Assembly: GCA_039105265.1 (NCBI GenBank)
Contig: JAPFFF010000003.1
Span: 992,001-1,056,000, forward strand
Direction: 5' to 3'
Origin: Tritrichomonas musculus
Taxonomy: Eukaryota; Parabasalia; Tritrichomonadida; Tritrichomonadidae
Length of the DNA: 64,000 bases
Shown: one piece after another, positions 1 to 9,726 of the stretch
Layout of the letters: each line of letters begins with the position of its first letter
How positions within the stretch are numbered: position 1 is the stretch's first letter
Position numbers and translations under genes: made by a program
The notes under the pieces: generated by a model
What the model was told of the DNA's origin: nothing
The model's input: the letters and a program-made list of their open reading frames with translations, nothing else
The model's database searches: none

Positions 1-3000
1 AGAACCAAGGTATTGAATATGGATTTTGAATTTCAGGATTTTCAGCTTGATTGATAAGCCACATCATTTTATCAAACCATTCAACACAATCTTCTTCATC
101 TACCATTGTTCCAGTTGGAGGTGAAGCTTCAAGGAGTTTTTCTTCAAGTTTATTTCTATTCATCAGTAGATTTGATGGCATCACTCCTCCATTTCCTATA
201 GATGGATCAGCAACGAGAATTTCGAAACATGCACGAAGTATTTCTATTTGAGATGAAAGTGCAATCATTGATGATGCAAACGAAGTTAGAAATTCTCCTC
301 TGTAAAGTGGACCAAATAAAGTGGTAAAATTAGGAGATAATCTAAATGATGATTCATTTGATAAAATATTTGAATTGATATCGCTATCTGAAGATGAAAC
401 TCCATTGAAAAATCTCTCTTCAAAGTCACTGATCAAAAAAGGTGTTATAGTCTTTGTAACTGACATAAATGTTCGCTCAAGTTTTGGATATGGAGCATTG
501 AAAATGAACCTAATTGCTGCCTGTGCAGCAAAACTTCTGAGAAAAAGAGGTCGAATTTGAAGGAAATCACTTTTTGTTATCATTGATCCCATATAATCAA
601 GTAAAATTGTTGGAGCTAATGAAAAAATAAGTGGTTGAAAAGAATTTGCTTCATTGATTCTCATATTTATTTCTTGAACAGTCCTTTCATAACTGCTTAG
701 AAATGATTCTTCTTTTTCTCTTTTCATTTTTAATTGAAGCCATTTCTGATGAGTAATATTGACTTTAGATGAAAACAAGGTAGATAAACAGATAGTGCTA
801 CTAAACTCACCTATTTGAACAATGGTGTATTTATGGCCAACTTCAAAAAGAGGAGAAACTTCCAAATTAATAGATCTGATTCTACTTTGATGACAAGCGT
901 TGAAAAGCCTTTTGAAAATAAACGCAATATTTGATAATGTTATTATTGACGATGAATATCCGTTTTTATCATATTTGCGAGATCGTTGAACTAAGAAAGC
1001 TTCTTTTGATGAATGCGATGTTGTTGCATAAAAAACAATAAAGTCTGGCGAAAACATTCTTACGTCATCATAAATTCTATACAGAGTAAAAAGTGGATTG
1101 CTTAAAGGAAGCAAAACATTTAAATTCCTTACAATTCTTGAGATTTTATCAAATTCTCTTAACGTACTTTCATCATCGAAATCAAAACGAGAATTTTGCT
1201 CATTCTCAATATTTAATTCATCAATATCGATTTGTGTTGATGCATACTCAAAGAAATTATGTGGAACACGTCTACTGTTTTTGAACTCAAGAGCATCTTT
1301 AACTTTTCCGTTAAATACTACTTCTCTATACAATTTATTAAAATCAACATCGAAGAAAAAATCATTGAAAGCATTTTCAAGACTATTCATTATTGCTAAT
1401 GGTGTAATTGGGTCCATAGCTGGATTTAATGTTTCAGCAATTCTTCGACAACCAAGTTTTTCACAATATAAATACGATCTATACATTTCTTCCTTTGCTA
1501 TTTCGCTTACAATTGAGCAAAACCAGTTTGATTTAGCAAGATCGATAATCTGTATTAACCAAGGTTTCCAAATATCGTAATATTCTCTCTTAAATATACC
1601 AGAATTAGAAGTAACGATCATTGCCATATCAGCGTCTGAAGACTCGATTACAATTCTAATTAATGTAATAATTCTCGCGGCGGCCTCGATCTTTATGAAA
1701 GGCTGAAATTCCTGATCACCTTCCTGACACCTTGATATTATTTGTGAATAAACGCCGAATGTTACTTGGAATAAATCTAGGGAAGGTTGGGCCAAAAATA
1801 CATTGAAACAAAAATGGGCAAATTTACACCAATCAATGGCGGTTATTTGATTTTCAGAAATTTTTAACGACATTGTCATCAAATAAGAGTCAATTTGCGA
1901 CTTTCCGATAACCAGAAGTCCGCGGGAAGTTATTGTTGAAACACAAGGGAAGTCGTCAGCCAAAGATGAATCGAGTAAAACCGCTCCATCGTTGTCAAGG
2001 ACGATAGCAGGTGTCTGAATTTGAGGCGAACCGTCTAAGAAGTTTTTTATTGAATTCAGAGAGAGGAGGAAGACTGGTGAAACAGCCTCTTCAAACTGAT
2101 GTAAAGTTCTCAAATTTTTGAGGTATTGAAAATGACGTTTAATAATTCGAATTGAATACTCAATGGTCAATATTCTCTCCTTCTCAAAAAGTGATAACGG
2201 TCCCCTTTTTTGTAAACTTTTCAAATTCATTCTTTGGGCCACTGACAGTGCTTCTAAAGGGTCCCCTTCTTTTCTGACAAACAATTGAAAAGCTTCGTTT
2301 ATCTTGATCAAAACGGAGTCGTTTTCTTGCCCTATTGAGCAAAGAGGCTTCATGAAACAATGGAAGCTTTGCTGGTCGTTGATTTTGTAGATAGATGTGA
2401 AATGCGAGTTAACCTTCATTACTGCTGAAAACAGCGAATTAGTGGGAGAATATTCGTTCTTGTATATGGACTCGGCAGCCTGGTATTCATTCAGGAAAGT
2501 CAGGGCAATTGCCGATGCCTCTTTTCTATTGAGTGTATTCAAAAAGTGGGCAAAAATTGAATCATTCAAAACATGAGGCATCAAGTAATATTGTGAAGGT
2601 ATCGTATCTTTCAAAAATTGAGTGAGGTACATTTGTGAGTCTGAATGCTTGACCGCTTTCTCGACAATTGCCGTGCAAACAGTCAGTCCCTTCTCGTGGA
2701 AACACTTGAGCAAGGCAATCGAGATTTGTGAGTAGCTGCTCGACGGCTTCTCTGCCAAAATTGAGGCGAAGAAAGACGTTACTTGCGGCAAATTGTCAGG
2801 CTTGATTTGCTTGCTCAACGAGGCCAAGGCAAGCGAGCCCGAGATGGTCACAATACGATTAGAAAAGGCGAAAATTGAGCACCAAATTGGCCACTCATCG
2901 GCGGTTATCAAAGCGGTTGTTATCGCTAGATAGTCATTCGACCAGAAGACCAACGGAAGCTTCTTTATGAACTCTAAAAAAGTGACATTCGGAATCAGTT

Positions 3001-6000
3001 CCATGATCCTCCGATAGTAAATCAATCGATTCGCATGCGACGAAAACTTGCACTGCGAAAGAAGTATTGTAACAATGTGGAAATTGACCTCAACCGCCAC
3101 TTTTTGACCATACTTCTTTAGGGAATCGATTACATCTTCGAATGGCTCTGCATTTGTCTTAGTGAACAAGACGGAAAGTGACAGAAGCAACTGACTTTTG
3201 ACCTGATTTGAGACACGTTCAGAATCGAACAAAAATGTCAAAACCGAAATGAAAAAAAAACAAAAGTTCGGATCATCCTTTATGTTTTCGATCATGTAGT
3301 TCAGATAGGTCAATTGCTGGTGAATTGGGATGTAATCGATGCTCGCTATAATGAACCTAAAAAGTGAACTGATGGCCATTTTATTTGAGGGGATATTTGG
3401 CAGCTTCTGGACGAATTCCCAAATTCGAACAAGGTGCATCATTCTGTTTTCATGCGGGGAACAATGGATCAGTCCGTTGCAGAAGAGGACAAATCGATCA
3501 CGCGTCATATCGGTCAAATTTGCCAGTTCAATCCACGAGTCAACGATAGCTGACAATGTTGGATAGAATTTCAATGAAAGCTCACTTTTTGAATAGATGA
3601 AATTAAGCAATTGAATCAAATGCATGCTGTTGATGTTTTGATTCGGATCCTTCGCGTGCTGAAGCATTTCTTCGATTATCTCGAAGTATTCATTCTTGCT
3701 TAATTCATCAGAAACAAATTTAGAAGCAGAAGAAATGAAAGAGAAACGAAAAGAAGGATTCATTAATTTGGCTTGTGAGATCAAATTCAATAATTCAATA
3801 GGAAATTCACCACAACCGTTTTTGAGGAGATATTCGAAAAAAGTGTCAGGGAAATCTTTCATCATTGTATTTTGAACAATCAAAAATTTAATGAATAAGA
3901 AACATGTCTTTAAATATCGCTCAATTTCGGTTTCTGACGGTTTGACAATAGAACAAAATCTGAGTCCTGAAACAAGAAGAGGGTCAATTTCAATGATCTC
4001 ATCTTTCGACTTTTTCTTAAGACTGGCTTCAAGATACAAGGCAAGCGTTGTTATCAACGAAAATGAAATTCCAATGAGAAATTGAGGAACTTCAGTAAAG
4101 ATGTCAACGAAACGCTTCATCTCACGAACATTTGAGAACTTATCGTGAGGGAAGAAAGAGATGGTTTCAATCAAGCTTCCTTCAACTTCTTTCGGTATTA
4201 CTGGATACTTGCAGCTCATTTTAAGGAACTTGTAGGTGTACTTCGAATAAGGCAAATCGAAGAATTTATTGTAAGAAAAAATTTGCTGAACAATTTGATA
4301 ATAAAAAGGTCCTGGCATCAAATCAAATCTGACAAGTTCATAGGCCAATTTAATTGAATAAAGGACAATGTGTGTATCGGCCAACGAAATTGACCATTGT
4401 AAAGCTGTCAATATTTTTCTGAGGGCTGCTTCATGAGGGACGTTTTTCTGTAACAAACGAATGATGCAGACCAAGATTGGCTCAATTAAATTCGTGTGAT
4501 TCAAAGATATTTTATTAGATAAGAAGTCCCAAAGAATAGTCAAGATCTCGTCATCGAAGTCTTTCAAATATTTCAATGAATGGCCAAGTAAGATCTCAAA
4601 AACTTTGGGTGTGATTTTTGGCTTTGTTTGCATTATGAAGTTGACAATTTGCTTGATGAAGCTTTGCTGTCCTTTTTTGAATATAATTGTGACATAACGA
4701 CGATAGAGATGCGTGTTGATAATCAAAGGGAGGTTGAATATTTGAGTGAATTTGAAAAGCCTCTCAATTGTCGGCTCATTTCGAAATGTATTCAATTCAG
4801 CATAGCCGATGTCCATTATAATTGAGAACAACCGTGCAGGACGTTTAGAAGCCTCGTTATGTATTGAATTATTTAAGAAGGCCGATAATAAACCGTCAAG
4901 TGTTGATTGAAATTCCCACAAATTTGCGAAATTTCGGTTTTTCGATAATTTGACTAAAATTGTGAAAAATGAAGGATGATTCACATTGAGTAAGATTTCT
5001 TTACACGTCTCGATGTAGTGAATGAAAGTATTAAAGAAGACGTGCGTATCATCACTCTCAATCAAGTCAGTCAAGAAATCGTAAGAAATCTTGTTGTCAC
5101 AACGAGAAGGAAGCTGCACGATAAAATCAACTGTTTCTTGTGGAAAAACTCTTAAAAAACGCGTGACATGCTTGTTTATGATTGAATGGAAAGGAATTTC
5201 ACGATGTTGATACAAAATCATGATTTTCTCAATGAAGACTTGTAAGTAGTTCAAGTCACTTGTTTCTTCATTGTATTGAGAAAGAATGACTGCTCGAACG
5301 GGCTCTAATTTCACGAAGTTTTCAATAGCGAAATATTTGACAAATTGAACCAAATTTGCCAAAAATTTAAATTTCTCAGCATCGTTAAAACTGACATATT
5401 TAATGAACGAATCAAGGAAATCTTGAATCACTGAAGGAGGAATTTTCTGTGGAACTATTTTTGTCAGGCGACGATAGAAAGCAATACGATCATATTGCTC
5501 TGAAAAGAAGTCAAATATTCGTGACGGATTCGAACAATAAGTTGCAATTTGCTTAGATGAATAAAACTCATCGTCATACCTCGTCACTAATATGCGAAAC
5601 GCTTTAGCTGCGTTTTTCCTCATTGTTTGGATTCGCGACAATAGAGTGTTCACGAAGAAGCTTAAAACATTCTTGACAAAGCCGGGATCAACACTCAAAT
5701 CCTTGAAAATTTCAGGGGAACGAATGATTGACATGTATAAAGACATCTTTCTCGATGAGTTTTTACTGTCGTTCTTTGATTTGATGAAATCGTTGATTAA
5801 TTGCTTCATCTTGTCACTGAGAACGATAGGACTCTCAATTCCACACATAAGAGCGGCCGATAACTTCTGAAAAATAATCAGTTGTTCAACGTGATTATCT
5901 TCATTAGTACGGTTGATGTTGTAAACTACATTATTTTCAAGTAATTCGTTGCAATTTTGAATTGGAAGATTGATTCCAAGCTTTCCGATTCGTTTGAGAA

Positions 6001-9000
6001 TGATCAAACTAGAATTGAGCAAATTATGACTTAAAATGTCATATGCCATGTAAACGAACTCAACTTGTTCTTCTCTTGATTTTGAATTTAAGAACTGCTT
6101 CAACATTTTGTTGAGAATCATTGTGAATTCAATGTCAAGAATGAAGAATTCATTGGACGAAATCAAGAATGTTCGCATGATGCTTAGCGACACCGATTCA
6201 GGCACATAACGAATGAATAATGACAAGCCATAAAGCATTGAAAAAGGCCTCATTTGTGGACTGAAAAAGCTCATCATTTTATCGACGGTTTCTTTGAAAT
6301 ATTCAATTTTAACATTCAATGTTTTGGCCTTCTCAAAAAAAGTGATGCATAAAAGTGCAGCATATTTTGAGCTCTCGGAACGGTTACTTCCTGCAATTGA
6401 TATCAATGAAATTAGAAACAATGAAGATTCGCCTTTTGCGAAGACATCAACAAAATAATTCAAAATATCATTTGAAAAAGTTTTCACTTTTTCTTTCAAA
6501 AAATCAAAATTTGTACAATAACATAAAAACACTAATAAAATCCTCATTGCTTCATTCAATTTGCTATTATTATCATCTTTTGTATGAATTTTAATTTTTA
6601 AAATCTCAAAACAATCAACAATAAGAGTGAACAAGTTAGCGACTTCATCTTTTTCACTTTCCATATTGAATGCAATTTCATTCAAAATTTCAACAAGATT
6701 GAATCCAGTTTCATCATGAATTAAACTTCCATGAAACTTCGAAGGCGGAATTAAAGGCTGATTAAAACATGCTGAATATTCAGGCAATCTTTCAATTACT
6801 TGAAGGGCTTCATTAGGCGGCAATTTATATAATGATTCAAACCAAGATTTATACAATTGTAAAACCATGAAATTAGTTGAATCCTTCATTTTTTCTGGAT
6901 TAAAAAGTGCCAAACAAAAATCAGAGGCACTTTTTACAATTTCCGGATTATCTGAAAATAAAGATGCTTCTAATAATGATAACAATGAAGGTACGTTAAT
7001 TGCGTCATTTTCAGGAATCGTTATTGGAAGAAGTGGTGATAAAGAATCCTTTTTCGCAAAGATTTGAATTTCATCATAAATTCGTTGAACTGAACGAAAT
7101 TTCAAATATTTGCCATCCATAACGTGCAAATAGATTCTAAGCACTTTTAAGGCGTAGATTTGATTTGATGTTTTTTTAATGTTTGAAATAATTGTGTTGA
7201 AAATTAATTTATAAAAAGTTCTCAAGAAAATTTTCAAACACGGATGACAATAAGAACTGTCATTTGGCTTTCCTATACGAATGATGAACAAAATCCAATT
7301 GAAAATTGTTCTCGATTTCGTTGCAGAATGCGACATGAAATCGTTCAAATGAGAAGAAGCAATCTCCATTAATTTACATAGAACATGCGAATAAAGAGTG
7401 TCTTGGGGATGAATTTCATTATTATTATTATTATTATTATTAAGGTTATTATTGTTAGAATTTGAATTCTCTAAAAATGAAAAATATTTAATGAACAAGA
7501 ATGATATCTTCCCCTTCTCGAGGCTTCTGTATAGCATTTGAGCTATCTCTTTAGCAAGCAGCGAGTAGTACTGCTTTGGGATACGACCGGTGAATTCCAT
7601 GTATCTTTTACAAATGATTGAAAACCCCGGAATTTTGGCAGATACACTCGGTATCGTTGTCGGTTGGAACGGTTTTTCACGGTTAGTCAATAGGAATTTA
7701 TAATTGAACTGCTCGAGCATTGTGATTCGCTGCGTGGCAACAATCATTAACTTGATGCCAAGCTTGACTATCTTAGTGATAAAGAAGAAGCCGACAGATG
7801 ATGTGAAATTATCTTCATTTTGTAAATCATTCAAAATTGAATCAACAAAAACAAATTGAAAGGTGATGCCAGTCATTAATCTTGTCTGGTAAGTGTTGAG
7901 AAGGTCAACTTGCTTGTTGAAACATTCGAGAGCTGATTCGAAATCACGAAATTCTAATTCTTCGATCGTTGTGGTCAATTCACAGTCAATTTCACAATTT
8001 GTTTCATTTTCAAATGTCTGCTCTGAAAACTTGATCGGCCGCTTCTTAATTTCAGCTTCTCTGCTCTCGGGATTGACTGTCATTCCGTGGATCTTTTTAA
8101 TGTCGGAAATAATCATCAGCAAGGTCGATTCACAACTGGTCAATATGTGAAAAAGTGCCCACGAGCCTTCTGAATTCCGCTGGCTGCACATTAATGAGTG
8201 GATTTCATTGGTGGCCTCTCGTACACCTTTCATCCTTTCTAGTCTTAGCACGGATCTAAAGGCGTGGCAAATTAAAAGTAATACTCTTGTCTGTTGCTCC
8301 CTTCCTTTGGTTAGATTGTAAAAATATATGGCAAAACACCATGGGAAACCACGATGTAATTCATGATATTTGCCAAATGCTACTTTTTCATAGAAAACTG
8401 TTAATTGTTCGATTTGATCTTGGAGATTGTAACTGGAGTTTAGTTGTTTCTGATCCATCGCTAGTTTGACAAAGGGATAAAGAAGATTAAGAAGAATCAT
8501 GTTTGGATATGATGAACATATGTCAAGCATCTCTTTAAATGATCGTATAAAATCTGGTAACATTTCAAGAGCATTCCCTTTCATAAAATGATGCACTATT
8601 TGTCGAAACATATCCGCTGAAAATGAGATAAAATTGATGTTTACCGTTTCTGGTTTTACTCTGGAAATTGATTGAAAAAAAGGTTCTAATAGATCTGTAA
8701 ATTGTTCTGGTTTTAAACAGTTTTTCAGTAAGGCTGGGAGAAGCTGTAGGTAGTAACATCGTGATATCGAATAAAACGTTTTAACTTCAAACCCATATTC
8801 AAAAGTTTCCAAACCTTTGTTAAATGCTTGAATATAATAATTTAAAAAGTCTACATGATCATTTCGGATCATGTGTAAAACTAATAATATACTGAATAAG
8901 GGCCCGAAATTCGTATTTAATGATATTGGCGGAATAATTGATGGGTTTGGAAAAAGCGAAACTGCCATAATTACTAAAAGAAATCGAAGTTTATCACAAT

Positions 9001-9178
9001 CTTCTGGCGATCTTAAATTACGGTTTTGCGAAATAGAATCTAAAATATGTGATAAATATTCGTCGATTTTTTCTTGAGGTAAATTTATTAATTCAACATT
9101 TTTCTTGAAGACATGTTCAACAATTTGACGAATAGGTAATGGAGAACTGCTTTCAGTAATCGTGAGAAGCTCCTCCAT
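1..9178 (-). CDS. Tra1/TRRAP-like PIKK-family pseudokinase (giant HEAT/FAT/FATC scaffold)
   Basis: My own reading of the minus strand gives one uninterrupted frame of 3059 codons from ATG 9178 to base 2. Residues 1 to about 2000 are helical, HEAT-like repeats with an Asn run near 580; a FAT-like helical region follows. From about 2690 comes a kinase-like fold without a recognisable ATP loop, catalytic loop or DFG. It contains a segment FRLSPNFTTLFGP that matches the TRRAP-type pseudokinase C-lobe. The last residues are NPYSIPWF, like the aromatic end of a FATC domain, and the next codon begins with T at base 1, so a stop is plausible right there. Known family members are 3700-3900 residues and recruit SAGA/NuA4-type acetyltransferase complexes to activators in the nucleus. 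A nuclear scaffold role here is inferred. An active PIKK kinase is less likely because the catalytic motifs are not seen. Confidence 0.8.
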   Translation of the reverse strand, partial: MEELLTITESSSPLPIRQIVEHVFKKNVELINLPQEKIDEYLSHILDSISQNRNLRSPEDCDKLRFLLVIMAVSLFPNPSIIPPISLNTNFGPLFSILLVLHMIRNDHVDFLNYYIQAFNKGLETFEYGFEVKTFYSISRCYYLQLLPALLKNCLKPEQFTDLLEPFFQSISRVKPETVNINFISFSADMFRQIVHHFMKGNALEMLPDFIRSFKEMLDICSSYPNMILLNLLYPFVKLAMDQKQLNSSYNLQDQIEQLTVFYEKVAFGKYHELHRGFPWCFAIYFYNLTKGREQQTRVLLLICHAFRSVLRLERMKGVREATNEIHSLMCSQRNSEGSWALFHILTSCESTLLMIISDIKKIHGMTVNPESREAEIKKRPIKFSEQTFENETNCEIDCELTTTIEELEFRDFESALECFNKQVDLLNTYQTRLMTGITFQFVFVDSILNDLQNEDNFTSSVGFFFITKIVKLGIKLMIVATQRITMLEQFNYKFLLTNREKPFQPTTIPSVSAKIPGFSIICKRYMEFTGRIPKQYYSLLAKEIAQMLYRSLEKGKISFLFIKYFSFLENSNSNNNNLNNNNNNNNEIHPQDTLYSHVLCKLMEIASSHLNDFMSHSATKSRTIFNWILFIIRIGKPNDSSYCHPCLKIFLRTFYKLIFNTIISNIKKTSNQIYALKVLRIYLHVMDGKYLKFRSVQRIYDEIQIFAKKDSLSPLLPITIPENDAINVPSLLSLLEASLFSDNPEIVKSASDFCLALFNPEKMKDSTNFMVLQLYKSWFESLYKLPPNEALQVIERLPEYSACFNQPLIPPSKFHGSLIHDETGFNLVEILNEIAFNMESEKDEVANLFTLIVDCFEILKIKIHTKDDNNSKLNEAMRILLVFLCYCTNFDFLKEKVKTFSNDILNYFVDVFAKGESSLFLISLISIAGSNRSESSKYAALLCITFFEKAKTLNVKIEYFKETVDKMMSFFSPQMRPFSMLYGLSLFIRYVPESVSLSIMRTFLISSNEFFILDIEFTMILNKMLKQFLNSKSREEQVEFVYMAYDILSHNLLNSSLIILKRIGKLGINLPIQNCNELLENNVVYNINRTNEDNHVEQLIIFQKLSAALMCGIESPIVLSDKMKQLINDFIKSKNDSKNSSRKMSLYMSIIRSPEIFKDLSVDPGFVKNVLSFFVNTLLSRIQTMRKNAAKAFRILVTRYDDEFYSSKQIATYCSNPSRIFDFFSEQYDRIAFYRRLTKIVPQKIPPSVIQDFLDSFIKYVSFNDAEKFKFLANLVQFVKYFAIENFVKLEPVRAVILSQYNEETSDLNYLQVFIEKIMILYQHREIPFHSIINKHVTRFLRVFPQETVDFIVQLPSRCDNKISYDFLTDLIESDDTHVFFNTFIHYIETCKEILLNVNHPSFFTILVKLSKNRNFANLWEFQSTLDGLLSAFLNNSIHNEASKRPARLFSIIMDIGYAELNTFRNEPTIERLFKFTQIFNLPLIINTHLYRRYVTIIFKKGQQSFIKQIVNFIMQTKPKITPKVFEILLGHSLKYLKDFDDEILTILWDFLSNKISLNHTNLIEPILVCIIRLLQKNVPHEAALRKILTALQWSISLADTHIVLYSIKLAYELVRFDLMPGPFYYQIVQQIFSYNKFFDLPYSKYTYKFLKMSCKYPVIPKEVEGSLIETISFFPHDKFSNVREMKRFVDIFTEVPQFLIGISFSLITTLALYLEASLKKKSKDEIIEIDPLLVSGLRFCSIVKPSETEIERYLKTCFLFIKFLIVQNTMMKDFPDTFFEYLLKNGCGEFPIELLNLISQAKLMNPSFRFSFISSASKFVSDELSKNEYFEIIEEMLQHAKDPNQNINSMHLIQLLNFIYSKSELSLKFYPTLSAIVDSWIELANLTDMTRDRFVLFCNGLIHCSPHENRMMHLVRIWEFVQKLPNIPSNKMAISSLFRFIIASIDYIPIHQQLTYLNYMIENIKDDPNFCFFFISVLTFLFDSERVSNQVKSQLLLSLSVLFTKTNAEPFEDVIDSLKKYGQKVAVEVNFHIVTILLSQCKFSSHANRLIYYRRIMELIPNVTFLEFIKKLPLVFWSNDYLAITTALITADEWPIWCSIFAFSNRIVTISGSLALASLSKQIKPDNLPQVTSFFASILAEKPSSSYSQISIALLKCFHEKGLTVCTAIVEKAVKHSDSQMYLTQFLKDTIPSQYYLMPHVLNDSIFAHFLNTLNRKEASAIALTFLNEYQAAESIYKNEYSPTNSLFSAVMKVNSHFTSIYKINDQQSFHCFMKPLCSIGQENDSVLIKINEAFQLFVRKEGDPLEALSVAQRMNLKSLQKRGPLSLFEKERILTIEYSIRIIKRHFQYLKNLRTLHQFEEAVSPVFLLSLNSIKNFLDGSPQIQTPAIVLDNDGAVLLDSSLADDFPCVSTITSRGLLVIGKSQIDSYLMTMSLKISENQITAIDWCKFAHFCFNVFLAQPSLDLFQVTFGVYSQIISRCQEGDQEFQPFIKIEAAARIITLIRIVIESSDADMAMIVTSNSGIFKREYYDIWKPWLIQIIDLAKSNWFCSIVSEIAKEEMYRSYLYCEKLGCRRIAETLNPAMDPITPLAIMNSLENAFNDFFFDVDFNKLYREVVFNGKVKDALEFKNSRRVPHNFFEYASTQIDIDELNIENEQNSRFDFDDESTLREFDKISRIVRNLNVLLPLSNPLFTLYRIYDDVRMFSPDFIVFYATTSHSSKEAFLVQRSRKYDKNGYSSSIITLSNIAFIFKRLFNACHQSRIRSINLEVSPLFEVGHKYTIVQIGEFSSTICLSTLFSSKVNITHQKWLQLKMKREKEESFLSSYERTVQEINMRINEANSFQPLIFSLAPTILLDYMGSMITKSDFLQIRPLFLRSFAAQAAIRFIFNAPYPKLERTFMSVTKTITPFLISDFEERFFNGVSSSDSDINSNILSNESSFRLSPNFTTLFGPLYRGEFLTSFASSMIALSSQIEILRACFEILVADPSIGNGGVMPSNLLMNRNKLEEKLLEASPPTGTMVDEEDCVEWFDKMMWLINQAENPEIQNPYSIPWF

Positions 9179-9726
9179 TTTTTTCTTATCGCTAAACAGT
9201 CTTCTATCAAATTCTATAAAATTGAATGAAAGTATAAATTTTTAACTCTTGATTGCATTTTTTTTTATGCAAATAATTAAATCATAATTAAAGGCAATCT
9301 ATGTAACTTTTATCTTTGAATTTTGCTAATCGCGCTTTAGAAATAAGAAATAATTATTATCGTTTTATATTTATTTCCAGCTCTTAAAAATAAATAACAC
9401 ATTCTTAAATAAATAGATTGTTGATTTATATATATTGTCGAAGAATGATTTCAAAAAAACACGTTTTATCTTTGATATGTTCTCTTATAAGTTACTCAAG
9501 TAAAAAAAAAGAAGTTTACAGCAAATTATTAATTCTTCATATCATGTATTGTATTTTCTCTAATTATCATTTGGTGAGTTAATATAAAATTAATAGCATA
9601 ATTGCTATTTTAAATCTTTGAATAAAATATTTTTTTTTATTCAAAAAATTGAATAAATTCAATAAAATAGTAAACTGTATCTAGTGAATTTTTCTATTAC
9701 AAGGTTAAATTAAGTAAAAAATTTTA
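9179..9726. other. Divergent intergenic spacer
   Basis: AT-rich spacer between two divergent genes, so it must hold both promoters. A TCATTC initiator-like sequence lies on the minus strand at 9229-9224, about 50 bases before the Tra1-like ATG. No RNA gene or repeat family was recognised; short T and A runs only. Confidence 0.5.

Noticed and set aside
51-9077. Several short plus-strand open frames (60-160 codons) across the first 9 kb
   Set aside because: All are antisense shadows of the 3059-codon minus-strand gene, with no independent support.
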